DNA of 64,000 bases from Streptomyces toxytricini (GCF_014649915.1 NZ_BMTY01000003.1:139778-203777), one strand, 5' to 3'. Positions 36,029 to 47,419 are shown, counted from the first letter of the stretch. A program made the numbers and translations. Notes: generated by a model not told the origin, from the sequence alone.

Positions 36029-37447
36029 TCAGCGGCCCGGCACCGCCCGGGCCGGGCGGGCGTACGCCGGGCGGGCGGCGGCCGCTGCCGGCCTGCGCCG
36101 GCCGGCCTCGCGCTGCCGCTCCGCGCCGTCGCTGATCCGCAGCAGCAGCGCCACCATGATCCAGTTGGCCAGCAGGGACGAGCCGCCCTTCGCCAGGAAC
36201 GGCAGCGCCTTGCCGGTCAGCGGGATCAGCCCGGTGACGCCCCCCGCCACCACGAACACCTGGAGCGCCAGTGCCGCCGACAGGCCCACCGCCAGCAGCT
36301 TCCCGAACGGGTCGCGGGCGCCGAGCGCCATCCGCAGCCCCCGCTGCACGAGGAGGGCGTACAGCAGCAGGACGGCCATGACGCCCGCGAGGCCGAGCTC
36401 CTCGCCGACGGTGGTGAGGATGAAGTCGCTGCGGCCGGCGAACTTGATCAGCTCGGGGTGGCCGCGGCCGAGCCCCGTCCCCGACATGCCACCGCTGCCG
36501 AAGCCGAAGAGGGCCTGCGCCGCCTGGTCCGAGGTGACGCCCGGCGGCGGCTGCTCCCGGTAGTAGGACAGCGGATCCAGCCAGGCCGCCACGCGCGCCT
36601 TGACGTGCGGCTCGGTCGAGCCGACCGCGAAGGCGCCGCCCGCGGCCATGACCAGGCCGCACACGATCCAGCCGGTGCGCTCGGTGGCCACGTACAGCAT
36701 GACCACGAAGACGCCGAAGAAGATCAGCGACGTCCCGAGGTCGCGCTCGAACACCAGGACGAGCAGCGAGAGGATCCACACCGTGGCGATCGGGCCCAGC
36801 CGGCGCATCGGCGGCAGCCGCATCCCGAGGAACCGGCGGCCCGTCAGCGCCAGCGCCTCCCGGTGGACCACGAGGTACCCCGCGAAGAACACCGCGATCA
36901 TGATCTTCACGAACTCGCCGGGCTGCACCGACATCCCGCCGACCACGATCCACCGCTTGGCGCCGTACGTGTCCGCCGGGGAGAAGGCCGGCGCGGCCAG
37001 GAGCGCCAGCGCCGCGGCCATCGGGAGGTAGATGAACCGCTGGAGCCGCCGGTGGTCGCGCAGCAGTGCCAGCACCAGCAGGCAGGCCGCGACCCCGACG
37101 ACCGTCCACAGGAGCTGGCCGGGCGCGTACGCGTCGCCCCCGAACTGCTCGACGTACGCGTGGTCGAGCCGGTGCAGCAGCACCAGCCCGAGCCCCGTCA
37201 GCAGCAGGGCGAGCGGCAGGACCAGCGGATCGGCGTACGCCGCGAACCGGCGCACGCCCAGGTGGGCGACGAGGGCCAGCAGGCTCATGTCGGCCGTGAA
37301 GGCCGCGAGGTCCACCGGGAGCGCGCCGTTCAGCGCAAGGCCGGCGCTCGCGTGGCCGAGGGCGGTGATGCCGACGGTGAGGGCGAGCAGCAGGGCCTCG
37401 GTGCGCCGGCGCGCGCCCGCCGGCGTGAGGGGTTTCAGGCCCCGCAC
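36029..37447 (-). CDS. SEDS family protein (FtsW/RodA/SpoVE)
   Basis: The 472-residue product has about ten transmembrane segments. It shows SEDS hallmarks: KRWIVVGGMSVQPGEFVKI, VFERDLGTSLIFFG (the family's essential Asp), GFGSGGMSGTGLGRGHPELI, TVGEELGLAG and FLAKGGSSLLANWI. SEDS proteins polymerise lipid II glycan strands with a partner class B PBP, but no PBP gene is adjacent here. The start is uncertain: I chose the GTG at 37447 (MRGLKPLTPAGARRRTEAL), with no good ribosome-binding site. The 3' end lies 11 bases from the convergent MFS gene. Confidence 0.88.
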   Translation of the reverse strand: MRGLKPLTPAGARRRTEALLLALTVGITALGHASAGLALNGALPVDLAAFTADMSLLALVAHLGVRRFAAYADPLVLPLALLLTGLGLVLLHRLDHAYVEQFGGDAYAPGQLLWTVVGVAACLLVLALLRDHRRLQRFIYLPMAAALALLAAPAFSPADTYGAKRWIVVGGMSVQPGEFVKIMIAVFFAGYLVVHREALALTGRRFLGMRLPPMRRLGPIATVWILSLLVLVFERDLGTSLIFFGVFVVMLYVATERTGWIVCGLVMAAGGAFAVGSTEPHVKARVAAWLDPLSYYREQPPPGVTSDQAAQALFGFGSGGMSGTGLGRGHPELIKFAGRSDFILTTVGEELGLAGVMAVLLLYALLVQRGLRMALGARDPFGKLLAVGLSAALALQVFVVAGGVTGLIPLTGKALPFLAKGGSSLLANWIMVALLLRISDGAERQREAGRRRPAAAAARPAYARPARAVPGR

Positions 37448-37647
37448 GGCGCGCCGGGGCCGACCGGAGTGATCCCGTCCGCATTCGGGCGCTTTATCTT
37501 CATATCTTCTACGACGTGCCCGGCCGCTCCGGGGTTGCCTCGGCCCCGGGCCCGCCGCACCGGCGCGCCGCGCGCCCGGCGCCGCCCCGCGCGAAGGTGC
37601 GGGATTCGGCCCCGGAGTGGCCGGAAGGTGTACGCGGACGGAGCGTG

Positions 37648-37674
37648 TTGGCACTCCGCTTGACCGAGTGCTAA
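37648..37674. promoter_or_regulatory. CIRCE element 1 (HrcA operator)
   Basis: TTGGCACTC-N9-GAGTGCTAA matches the consensus TTAGCACTC-N9-GAGTGCTAA except for one base. It overlaps the groES -35 box TTGACC. HrcA binding here would repress groES-groEL until heat shock. Confidence 0.95.
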
Positions 37675-37689
37675 TCGCCGGAATAGTCT
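37660..37689 (+). promoter_or_regulatory. groES-groEL promoter
   Basis: TTGACC (37660-37665) and TAGTCT (37684-37689) are separated by 18 bases. The -35 lies inside CIRCE 1, and the start of transcription falls near CIRCE 2, a layout that explains HrcA repression. Confidence 0.75.
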
Positions 37690-37694
37690 CGCAC

Positions 37695-37721
37695 CTGGCA
37701 CTCGCCCCCGGTGAGTGCCAA
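37695..37721. promoter_or_regulatory. CIRCE element 2 (HrcA operator)
   Basis: CTGGCACTC-N9-GAGTGCCAA is a second inverted repeat with the 9-base spacer. It lies just downstream of the -10, about 100 bases before groES. Confidence 0.9.
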
Positions 37722-37820
37722 CACAGCGACGGGCAGGTCCGGCACCCGCGACGACGGATCCACCTGGTCGCCACCTCAGACAGTTAACCCCGTGAGATCT
37801 CCGAAGGGGGAGGTCGGATC

Positions 37821-38129
37821 GTGACGACCGCCAGCTCCAAGGTTGCCATCAAGCCGCTTGAGGACCGCATCGTGGTCCAGCCGCTCGACGCCGAGCAGAC
37901 CACGGCCTCCGGCCTGGTCATCCCGGACACCGCGAAGGAGAAGCCCCAGGAGGGCGTCGTCCTCGCCGTGGGCCCGGGCCGCTTCGAGGACGGCCAGCGT
38001 CTGCCGCTGGACGTCTCCGTCGGCGACGTCGTGCTGTACAGCAAGTACGGCGGCACCGAGGTGAAGTACAGCGGCGAGGAGTACCTCGTCCTCTCGGCTC
38101 GCGACGTGCTCGCGATCATCGAGAAGTAA
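37821..38129 (+). CDS. groES: GroES co-chaperonin
   Basis: GroES caps the GroEL chamber. The 102-residue product has the conserved [21 protein letters not shown] (mobile loop), [13 protein letters not shown] and [20 protein letters not shown]. The GTG at 37821 follows GAAGGGGGAGGTC, a strong ribosome-binding site. Transcription is controlled by two CIRCE elements. A hairpin separates it from groEL. Confidence 0.97.
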   Translation: MTTASSKVAIKPLEDRIVVQPLDAEQTTASGLVIPDTAKEKPQEGVVLAVGPGRFEDGQRLPLDVSVGDVVLYSKYGGTEVKYSGEEYLVLSARDVLAIIEK

Positions 38130-38157
38130 TTCACTTCTCCCAGCACTGCTTTGAGCT

Positions 38158-38205
38158 GCGCCCCTGGTCACCCCGCTGATTGCCGGGCGGCGAGGGGCGC
38201 GGTTC
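38158..38205 (+). terminator. Attenuator-like hairpin between groES and groEL
   Basis: GCGCCCCT (38158-38165) pairs with AGGGGCGC (38193-38200), followed by GGTTCTTTG. It could give a short groES message in addition to the groES-groEL transcript. Confidence 0.5.
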
Positions 38206-38233
38206 TTTGAACCCTAGTTTTCGAGAGGGCTGA

Positions 38234-39874
<1,641 letters not shown>

Positions 39875-39910
39875 TCCCGCGGGGGTGTGAGCCCCCGGCC
39901 GGACACCGGG

Positions 39911-39960
39911 CGACGGCCCCGGCCGCCACCGCCGCGAGGCGGGAGCGGCCGGGGCCGTCG
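39911..39960. terminator. Terminator after groEL
   Basis: CGACGGCCCCGGCCGC (39911-39926) pairs perfectly with GCGGCCGGGGCCGTCG (39945-39960). It lies between groEL and the convergent SnoaL-like gene and can serve both strands. Confidence 0.8.
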
Positions 39961-40003
39961 TCGTGTCCGCCGCCGGCTGCCTGCTGCCGGCTGCGGCGGG
40001 CCG

Positions 40004-40696
40004 TCAGCCCCGGGCTCCGATCTGCCGCATCAGGCCCAGGGCGTCGTAGTGCCACCAGCCCTCGGCGATCAACCCGTCCCGGCACCGGAAGACCGTCGTG
40101 CCGGTCATGGTGCAGGTCCTCCCGGTCGGAGCGGCCCCCATGAAGGGGCCCTTGTGGCGGCCGCTCCAGGTCCACAGCGTGGTGACGAAGTCGTCCTGGG
40201 CCGTCTGCGCCTCGCGTACGAAGTCGAAGTCGAAGGCGGCGCGCCACATGGACACGTCCTCGACGACCGCCTCGCGCCCGGCCCGGCCGGCCGCGCCCAT
40301 GACGTCGTGGTGGCGGTAGTCCGCCGCGAAGACCTCGGCGACGGCGCCCAGGTCGCCCTTGGCGGCGATGTCGTCGAACATCCGGTCGGCGAGCGAGGCG
40401 TTGAAGTGGTCGTCCCGGACGACGTCCAGGTTGGTGAACCGCGGCATCCCGTCGCAGAGGGCCACCATCTCCTGGAACATCCGGTCCGTCTCCGGGAGGT
40501 GAGAGTTCCTCATGGCCTCCTCGTAAGAGGGGAATTCGACGACGTCGACGTAGTGCGTCTCCGCCTCCCGATCCCTGCCGATCAGGCTGTGGGTCACCGT
40601 CCGCCTGCCGTTGGACTGCTCCAGGTACCGGTCGAAGAGCGCGCCGACGGCCTCGGGTCTGCTTGTCTCGTAATCAACTATCTGTACGAATGTCAT
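40004..40696 (-). CDS. SnoaL-like / ester-cyclase-fold protein with N-terminal stress-response-like domain
   Basis: The 230-residue product appears to have two parts. Residues 1-95 (MTFVQIVDYETSRPEAVGAL... VVEFPSYEEAMRNSHLPETD) resemble a small dimeric alpha+beta barrel domain. Residues 110-225 (AAKGDLGAVAEVFAADYRHH... FRCRDGLIAEGWWHYDALGL) resemble the SnoaL/NTF2-like fold. Members of the latter include polyketide cyclases and many uncharacterised proteins. I see no basis for a substrate. It sits alone between groEL and an SDR gene. Confidence 0.75.
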   Translation of the reverse strand: MTFVQIVDYETSRPEAVGALFDRYLEQSNGRRTVTHSLIGRDREAETHYVDVVEFPSYEEAMRNSHLPETDRMFQEMVALCDGMPRFTNLDVVRDDHFNASLADRMFDDIAAKGDLGAVAEVFAADYRHHDVMGAAGRAGREAVVEDVSMWRAAFDFDFVREAQTAQDDFVTTLWTWSGRHKGPFMGAAPTGRTCTMTGTTVFRCRDGLIAEGWWHYDALGLMRQIGARG

Positions 40697-40746
40697 GGCA
40701 TCTCCCGGGCTGGGTGGAATATCCCCATTTTAGGAAGAGCGGCCCT

Positions 40747-41520
40747 CTACTGGGGCCCGTACTTGCGCCCCGTACGGGAGGACAGCCCGCCCAGCAGCCC
40801 GCGCGGGGCCAGCTTCACCACGCCCATCAGCGCCTTGTACCGCGGGTCGGGGACGGAGACGGTCCGGCCGCGGGCCAGGTCGTCGAGGGCGGCGGCCACC
40901 AGCTTGTCGGCGTCCAGCCACATCCAGCCGGGGATGTTGTCCGTCCCCATGCCCGCCCGCTGGTGGAACTCCGTCCGCACGAACCCCGGGCACAGCGCCA
41001 TCATCCGCACCCCGGAGCCCGCCAGGTCCCGCGCCGCCCCCTGGGTGAACTGCACGACCCAGGCCTTGCTCGCCCCGTAGGTGCCGCGCGGCACGAACGC
41101 CGCCACCGAGGCCACGTTCACGATGCCGCCCCGGCCGCGCGAGCGCATGGAGCCGGCCGCCGCGGAGGACAGCCGAAGCACCGCCTCGACGTGGACCTTC
41201 AGCATGGTCAGCTCGTCGGCCATGGAGACCTCGAGGTAGCGGCCCTTGTTGCCGAACCCCGCGTTGTTGACCAGCAGGTCCACGGGGTGGGTGCGGTCGC
41301 CGAGGCGCTCCTCGACCGCCGCGATGCCCTCCTCCGTCGACAGGTCCGCGGTCAGGACCTCGGCCTCGATGCCGTGCCGGTCGTGCAGCTCGGTGGCCTG
41401 CTCGCGCAGGCGCGCGGTGTCGCGGGCGACCAGGACGAGGTTGTGGCCCCGGGAGGCGAGCCTGCGGGCGAAGGCGGCGCCGATGCCCGCCGTGGAACCA
41501 GTGATCAGCGCAGTCGTCAT
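40747..41520 (-). CDS. Short-chain dehydrogenase/reductase
   Basis: The 257-residue product is a classical SDR with NAD(P)-binding TGSTAGIGAAFARRL, NNAGF, the active-site Ser in NVASVAAF, and the Tyr-x3-Lys pair in YGASKAW. CPGFVRTEFH follows. The basic residue pattern after beta-strand 2 (VARDTARL) favours NADP. The substrate is unknown. It is 50 bases from the SnoaL-like gene on the same strand, so the two may be co-transcribed. Confidence 0.88.
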   Translation of the reverse strand: MTTALITGSTAGIGAAFARRLASRGHNLVLVARDTARLREQATELHDRHGIEAEVLTADLSTEEGIAAVEERLGDRTHPVDLLVNNAGFGNKGRYLEVSMADELTMLKVHVEAVLRLSSAAAGSMRSRGRGGIVNVASVAAFVPRGTYGASKAWVVQFTQGAARDLAGSGVRMMALCPGFVRTEFHQRAGMGTDNIPGWMWLDADKLVAAALDDLARGRTVSVPDPRYKALMGVVKLAPRGLLGGLSSRTGRKYGPQ

Positions 41521-41564
41521 GACCGCAACCTAGCCCGTCGCCGCCCCGCCCCCCGGGCGGCCCG

Positions 41565-42245
41565 CTACTTCGCGGGCGCCGCCGCCTGCCTGCGCAGGTA
41601 CGCCTGCACCTTCTCGTGGGCCTTCGGCTCCATCGCCGCCCCCGCCGCCAGCGTGCGCGGCAGCAGCTCCCGCTCCGTGGTGAAGGCCCGGAACCACAGC
41701 CCCACGGTGACGTCGTGGTCAGGACGGGCGACGACCTCGATCGGGTCGCCGGGCGAGATCCGCCCCTCCCGGACGACGCGCAGGTACGCCCCCGGCCGCA
41801 CGGCCCCGGTGTACCGCTTCACCCAGGCCCGCTCGCCCAGCACCCCCTGGAAGGTCCGGCAGGGGATGCGGGCCGAGGCGACCTCCAGGACGACCTCCGC
41901 GCCGACCCGCCACCGCTCGCCGAGCAGGGCCCCGGTCAGGTCGATCCCCGAGGTGGTGAGGTTCTCGCCGAAGATCCCGCCGGGCAGCTCGCGCGCCAGC
42001 TCGGCCTCCCACCAGTCGAGGTCCTCGCGGGCGTAGGCGTAGACGGCCTGGTGGTCCCCGCCGTGGTGGCGCCGGTCGCAGATGTCGTCCCCCTCGACGC
42101 CGCTGCCGCCGACCCCGCGCGGGCCGGGCGGGGCGACGCGCACCGGGCCGGCGACCGGCCGCTTGCCGATGCCGGTCAGCCCGCTCGCCGAGTCGGTGTG
42201 CTGGGAGGGGGTCGCGCGGCCGACGTTCACGGAGATCACATGCAT
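41565..42245 (-). CDS. MOSC domain protein
   Basis: MOSC domains occur in molybdenum-cofactor sulfurases and in stand-alone proteins such as YiiM that detoxify N-hydroxylated compounds. The 226-residue product has MHVISVNVGRA at the start and YAREDLDWWEAEL, GGIFGENLTTSGIDL, GERWRVGAEVVLEV and IPCRTFQGVL. The conserved Cys expected to bind sulfur is in the last motif. The start may be the ATG at 42245 or at 42254. It diverges from a LysR regulator 90 bases away, which might control it. Confidence 0.85.
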   Translation of the reverse strand: MHVISVNVGRATPSQHTDSASGLTGIGKRPVAGPVRVAPPGPRGVGGSGVEGDDICDRRHHGGDHQAVYAYAREDLDWWEAELARELPGGIFGENLTTSGIDLTGALLGERWRVGAEVVLEVASARIPCRTFQGVLGERAWVKRYTGAVRPGAYLRVVREGRISPGDPIEVVARPDHDVTVGLWFRAFTTERELLPRTLAAGAAMEPKAHEKVQAYLRRQAAAPAK

Positions 42246-42322
42246 GGGCGCCATGGCAGACACGCTAGCCCAGCACCCCAAAGCCGTGCCTCCCATATGT
42301 GCACGGCCGTCAAAGCCGGGCT

Positions 42323-42328
42323 TATGCT
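42323..42328 (+). promoter_or_regulatory. -10 box implying a leaderless LysR mRNA
   Basis: TATGCT ends 6 bases before the GTG at 42335. The intervening CGAAGG is too close to act as a normal ribosome-binding site, so a leaderless transcript is likely. Confidence 0.5.
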
Positions 42329-42334
42329 CGAAGG

Positions 42335-43267
42335 GTGATCGAGGCACGTCATCTCCGGATCCTGCGCGCCGTCGCCGGGACCGGCTCCTTCTCCGCGGCC
42401 GCCCGCGAACTCGGGTGCACGCAGCCCGCCGTCTCCCAGCAGATGAAGGCGCTGGAGCAGTCGGCGGGCACGCCGCTGCTCGTCCGCGCCGGCCGCGAGA
42501 TGCGCCTGACGCAGGCCGGCGAGGCCCTCGTACGGCACGCCGCGGGAATCCTCGCCGGGCTGACGGCCGCGGAGGAGGAGGTCGCCGCCATCGCCGGGCT
42601 GCGCGCCGGCCGGGTCCGGCTCGTCTCCTTCCCCAGCGGCAGCTCCACCCTGGTGCCGACGGCGCTCGCGGCGATGCGCGCCGAGCACCCGGGGACGCGC
42701 ATCTCGCTGGTCGAGGCGGAGCCGCCGCGCTCGGTGGAGATGCTCCGCGACGGCGACTGCGACGTGGCGCTGGCCTTCCGCTACGCCGGCTCCGACCCGG
42801 CCGGCCCGGGCTCCGGCGGGGCCGGTGCGCCGGCCGCCGAGGGGTGGGAGGACCTCGTCGTGCGACCCCTGCTGACGGACCGGCTCGTCGGGCTGGTGCC
42901 CGCGGGCCACCGGCTGGCCGGCTCCGCCAGCGTGCGCATGGCGGAGCTCGCGGACGAGCCGTGGATCGCCGGCTGTCCGCGCTGCCGCCGCCACCTGGTC
43001 GAGGTGTGCGAGGACGCGGGCTTCACCCCGCGGATCGACTTCGCGACCGACGACTACCCGGCCGTCGCCGGCCTGGTCGGGGCGGGGCTCGGCGTCGCGG
43101 TGCTGCCGGAGCTCGCGGTGGAGTCCGTCCGCGCCAAGGGCGTGAGCACCGTGGCCGTCGAGCCCGCCGTCGAGCGGGAGGTCGTGGCGCTGACCCTGCC
43201 CGACCTGGCCCGGGTGCCCGCCGTCGCCGCGACCCTCGCCGAGCTGGAGCGGGCCGCGGCGCGCTGA
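42335..43267 (+). CDS. LysR family transcriptional regulator
   Basis: The 310-residue product has an N-terminal winged helix (RHLRILRAVAGTGSFSAAAR ELGCTQPAVSQQMKALEQSAG) and a LysR substrate-binding domain (RVRLVSFPSGSSTLVPTALA; GDCDVALAFRY; VGAGLGVAVLPELAV). The binding domain carries four cysteines near the effector cleft (GDCDVAL; AGCPRCRRHL), which is unusual and could matter for sensing. It is divergent from the MOSC gene. The ligand is unknown. Confidence 0.9.
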   Translation: MIEARHLRILRAVAGTGSFSAAARELGCTQPAVSQQMKALEQSAGTPLLVRAGREMRLTQAGEALVRHAAGILAGLTAAEEEVAAIAGLRAGRVRLVSFPSGSSTLVPTALAAMRAEHPGTRISLVEAEPPRSVEMLRDGDCDVALAFRYAGSDPAGPGSGGAGAPAAEGWEDLVVRPLLTDRLVGLVPAGHRLAGSASVRMAELADEPWIAGCPRCRRHLVEVCEDAGFTPRIDFATDDYPAVAGLVGAGLGVAVLPELAVESVRAKGVSTVAVEPAVEREVVALTLPDLARVPAVAATLAELERAAAR

Positions 43268-43269
43268 GC

Positions 43270-43291
43270 CCCGCCGCGAGCGAGCGGCGGG
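43270..43291 (+). terminator. Terminator after the LysR gene
   Basis: CCCGCCGC (43270-43277) pairs with GCGGCGGG (43284-43291) over a 6-base loop, between convergent LysR and whiD. Confidence 0.6.
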
Positions 43292-43345
43292 CAGCGCCCG
43301 CAGCGGGTTGGTGAAACGTTCCTTCTTCGCTGCGCCGGATCCGGC

Positions 43346-43672
43346 TCAGTCCGGCGTGATCCGTCCGATCGTGCTCGACGCGGGGATCAGCCGATGGCGG
43401 GCGCGGCCCATCAGCTCCTCGCGCTCGTCCTCCGTGAGGCCGCCCCACACCCCGTAGGGCTCGCGGACGGCCAGCGCGTGCGCGGCGCATTCCGAACGCA
43501 CCGGGCATCGCATGCAGACCTCTTTAGCCGAGGCCTCGCGCGCACTCCTGGCCGCGCCCCGCTCGCCCTCCGGGTGGAAGAAGAGGGAGCTGTCGACCCC
43601 CCGGCAGGCGGCCAGCAGCTGCCAGTCCCAGAGGTCGGCGTTCGGTCCGGGGAGGCGGGAGAAATCTGCCAT
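43346..43672 (-). CDS. whiD: WhiB-like iron-sulfur regulator WhiD
   Basis: WhiD is a 4Fe-4S protein needed for late spore maturation. The 108-residue product begins MADFSRLPGPNADLWDWQLL and has the four cluster cysteines: Cys23 and the trio in CMRCPVRSEC. The GVWGG turn and a basic C-terminal stretch (RARHRL) follow. The N-terminal 90 residues match my memory of S. coelicolor WhiD, and its position beside bldM supports the assignment. The last 15 residues diverge. I use the ATG at 43672; the longer frame upstream is unconserved. Confidence 0.92.
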   Translation of the reverse strand: MADFSRLPGPNADLWDWQLLAACRGVDSSLFFHPEGERGAARSAREASAKEVCMRCPVRSECAAHALAVREPYGVWGGLTEDEREELMGRARHRLIPASSTIGRITPD

Positions 43673-44053
43673 GGGTAGTCCTCGTTGGTGCCGGTACTGA
43701 GACGGATACGGTCCAAGCCACCACACCTACTGTCCTAGTAGATGTAAATATGACTCATTGGGAATCTAGCCTCAGACACAGGCGAAACGGAAGGAAAGCC
43801 GCCAAATAGGGCATAGCTCCAGATGGAGGACAGGCGGCGAGTGGCGCCGACGATGTGATCGCGCCCTCACGTAGAGTGCCGAAGGTGTCCGTCCGACCCG
43901 TAACTCTTTCGAGTGACCATCGTTGAGAGAGCGAAGGCGGTTGAACCAATGACCTCCCGGACAGGTGTCCGAGAGCATCGACCGCACAGGTGACGATACG
44001 TACCAAGCCTGGAGGCTCAAGGTGACGCGCATCAGCAGCTCCGGAGGGCGGTC
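43673..44053. other. whiD-bldM divergent regulatory region
   Basis: This 381-base region is clearly more AT-rich than its surroundings, particularly 43735-43800. It holds a BldN-type promoter for bldM (43899-43926) and a small inverted repeat CTACT-N5-AGTAG (43727-43741) toward whiD. The small open frames here look like shadows. Confidence 0.7.
43899..43926 (+). promoter_or_regulatory. Sigma-BldN promoter of bldM
   Basis: CGTAAC (43899-43904), 16 bases, then CGTTGA (43921-43926) exactly fit the BldN promoter consensus as I know it (CGTAAC-N16-CGTTGA). It lies about 130 bases before bldM, whose p1 promoter is BldN-dependent in S. coelicolor. Confidence 0.85.
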
Positions 44054-44665
44054 ATGACTTCCGTCCTCGTCTGCGACGACTCCCCGCTTGCCCGAGAGGC
44101 GCTCCGTCGCGCGGTTGCCACCGTGCCCGGCGTCGAGCGCGTGACGACGGCTGCCAACGGCGAGGAAGTCCTCCGCCGCTGGGGCGCCGACCGCTCCGAC
44201 CTGATTCTCATGGACGTACGGATGCCCGGGCTCGGCGGTGTGGAGACGGTGCGCCGGCTGCTCTCGGCCGATCCGGGCGCCCGCATCATCATGCTCACCG
44301 TCGCCGAGGACCTCGACGGCGTGGCCCTGGCCGTCGCCGCCGGCGCCCGCGGCTACCTGCACAAGGACGCCTCGCGCGCCGAACTGCGGGCCACGGTCAC
44401 CCAGGCCCTCGCCGACCCGACCTGGCGGCTGGCCCCGCGCCGGCTCCGCTCGGCCGAGATGGGCGCCGCGCCCACCCTCACCGCGCGCGAGATCCAGGTG
44501 CTGGAGGGCATGAGCCACGGCCGGTCCAACGCGGAGATCGGGCGCGAGCTCTTCCTCTCCGAGGACACGGTCAAGACGCACGCCCGCCGGCTGTTCAAAA
44601 AGCTGGGGGCCTCGGACCGCGCGCACGCCGTGGCGCTCGGATTCCGCTGGGGCCTCGTCCGCTGA
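44054..44665 (+). CDS. bldM: Orphan response regulator BldM
   Basis: BldM controls aerial hyphae formation and, with WhiI, sporulation genes. The 203-residue product has a receiver domain (residues 1-120, VLVCDDSPLAREAL; Asp54 in LILMDVRMPG; a Lys at GYLHKDASR) and a LuxR-type helix-turn-helix (LTAREIQVLEGMSHGRSNAE IGRELFLSEDTVKTHARRLF). No histidine kinase gene is nearby. GGAGG lies about 6 bases before the ATG. It is expressed from the BldN-type promoter upstream and followed by a hairpin. Confidence 0.95.
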   Translation: MTSVLVCDDSPLAREALRRAVATVPGVERVTTAANGEEVLRRWGADRSDLILMDVRMPGLGGVETVRRLLSADPGARIIMLTVAEDLDGVALAVAAGARGYLHKDASRAELRATVTQALADPTWRLAPRRLRSAEMGAAPTLTAREIQVLEGMSHGRSNAEIGRELFLSEDTVKTHARRLFKKLGASDRAHAVALGFRWGLVR

Positions 44666-44697
44666 CCGCGCCCCCGCGGGCCGGACGCTGAGCCGGT

Positions 44698-44720
44698 CCC
44701 GTCCGCCGCCGGCGGACGGG
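44698..44720 (+). terminator. Terminator after bldM
   Basis: CCCGTCCGCC and GGCGGACGGG form a perfect 10-bp stem with a 3-base loop, 33 bases after the bldM stop. Confidence 0.75.
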
Positions 44721-44955
44721 GCGGCGCGCCCGGCACGCCGCGCCCGCACACCGCGACGCGGCGCCCGGCCCCGCGCCGTCCGCCGCCCCGCTCCCGGCCC
44801 TGCCGCCCGGCCCCACCCCGTGCGTGGCCGGGGGATTGGCGGGGCACCATCCGGGGGACGTGTCGCTTCGTGCGCGATGCCGCATGCTTGAGTGTGTGGC
44901 GCATTCTGGGATGGGGCCTCGGAGAGTATTCGGGCGAGCGGGAGGGGAGCGTGCA

Positions 44956-45678
44956 GTGACGAGTCCAGGCGCACCCGCTCATAACGCTTCGGCGCACAAC
45001 AAGGGCCGCGGTGCCGCGAACGCTCCGGCGCCAAGGCACCATGGATTGATGCGCGACGACGAGGCCATGGGCTCCCCCGCGGCCACAGGCCCCACGGGAG
45101 CCGCCAAGGGCGGCGGCGCCGGGGCGGTCAGCGACCTCGTCCGGCGCGCCGTCGACGGCGACGAGCAGGCCACCCACGACCTGCTCGCCTTCGTGCACCC
45201 GCTGGCCATCCGCTACTGCCGCACCCGGCTCTCCCGGCTCCCGGGTGACGCCCGCCACTTCGTCGAGGACCTGGCGCAGGAGGTCTGCGTCGCCGTCCTG
45301 ATGGCACTGCCGCGCTACCGCGACACCGGCCGCCCCTTCGAGGCGTTCGTCTTCGCGATCGCCGCGCACAAGGTCGCCGACCTCCAGCGGGCCGCCATGC
45401 GCCACCCCGGCAGCACGGCCGTCCCCTCGGACGAGATGCCCGAGCGGCCGGACGACTCCCTCGGCCCGGAGGAGCGGGCGCTGCTCAGCAGCGACGCCGC
45501 CTGGGCCCGCAAGCTGCTCGCCAACCTGCCCGAGACGCAGCGCGAGCTCCTCGTCCTGCGCGTCGCCGTCGGCCTGACCGCCGAGGAGACCGGCCAGATG
45601 CTCGGCATGTCCCCCGGCGCCGTCCGGGTGGCCCAGCACCGGGCGCTCAGCAGGCTGAGGGCCCTGGCCGGGCAGTAG
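44956..45678 (+). CDS. shbA: ECF-type RNA polymerase sigma factor, ShbA-like
   Basis: The 240-residue product is a sigma-70 family ECF-type factor with region 2 ([39 protein letters not shown]) and region 4 ([47 protein letters not shown]). Its position next to bldM and guaB corresponds to shbA, which drives hrdB transcription in Streptomyces griseus; that identity is from synteny and memory. The N-terminal 55 residues are low complexity. I use the GTG at 44956, with GGAGGGGAG 6 bases upstream. An internal ATG at 45050 is possible. No anti-sigma gene is adjacent. Confidence 0.82.
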   Translation: MTSPGAPAHNASAHNKGRGAANAPAPRHHGLMRDDEAMGSPAATGPTGAAKGGGAGAVSDLVRRAVDGDEQATHDLLAFVHPLAIRYCRTRLSRLPGDARHFVEDLAQEVCVAVLMALPRYRDTGRPFEAFVFAIAAHKVADLQRAAMRHPGSTAVPSDEMPERPDDSLGPEERALLSSDAAWARKLLANLPETQRELLVLRVAVGLTAEETGQMLGMSPGAVRVAQHRALSRLRALAGQ

Positions 45679-45734
45679 CGCCCGGGCCGCCGGCGGCGGA
45701 TTTCCGGACGGTCGGCCGCATGCCGCTTCCCTAG

Positions 45735-47345
<1,611 letters not shown>

Positions 47346-47383
47346 CACACACGCAGGGGCCGAGCCGCAGGGGCCGGCCACCG

Positions 47384-47419
47384 CCGAGGGGCGGGTCCGG
47401 GAACGGGCCCGCCCCTCGG
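47384..47419 (+). terminator. Terminator between guaB and the GuaB3 gene
   Basis: CCGAGGGGCGGG (47384-47395) pairs perfectly with CCCGCCCCTCGG (47408-47419) over a 12-base loop. Confidence 0.8.

Larger units (their letters stand above)
37448..37820. other. Intergenic region between the SEDS gene and groES
   Basis: This 373-base region holds two CIRCE elements and the groES promoter in its right half. The left half is GC-rich, with one AT-rich stretch at 37487-37515 that may hold the SEDS promoter on the minus strand. No gene of its own was seen. Confidence 0.7.

Noticed and set aside
37435..37501. A 22-codon leader peptide (MKIKRPNADG...) ending over the SEDS start
   Set aside because: It is short, has only a weak ribosome-binding site, and nothing shows it is translated. 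It may be worth noting if the SEDS start is mapped.
43755..44006. An 83-codon minus-strand frame upstream of bldM
   Set aside because: It overlaps the BldN promoter region, has no ribosome-binding site and no homology that I can see.
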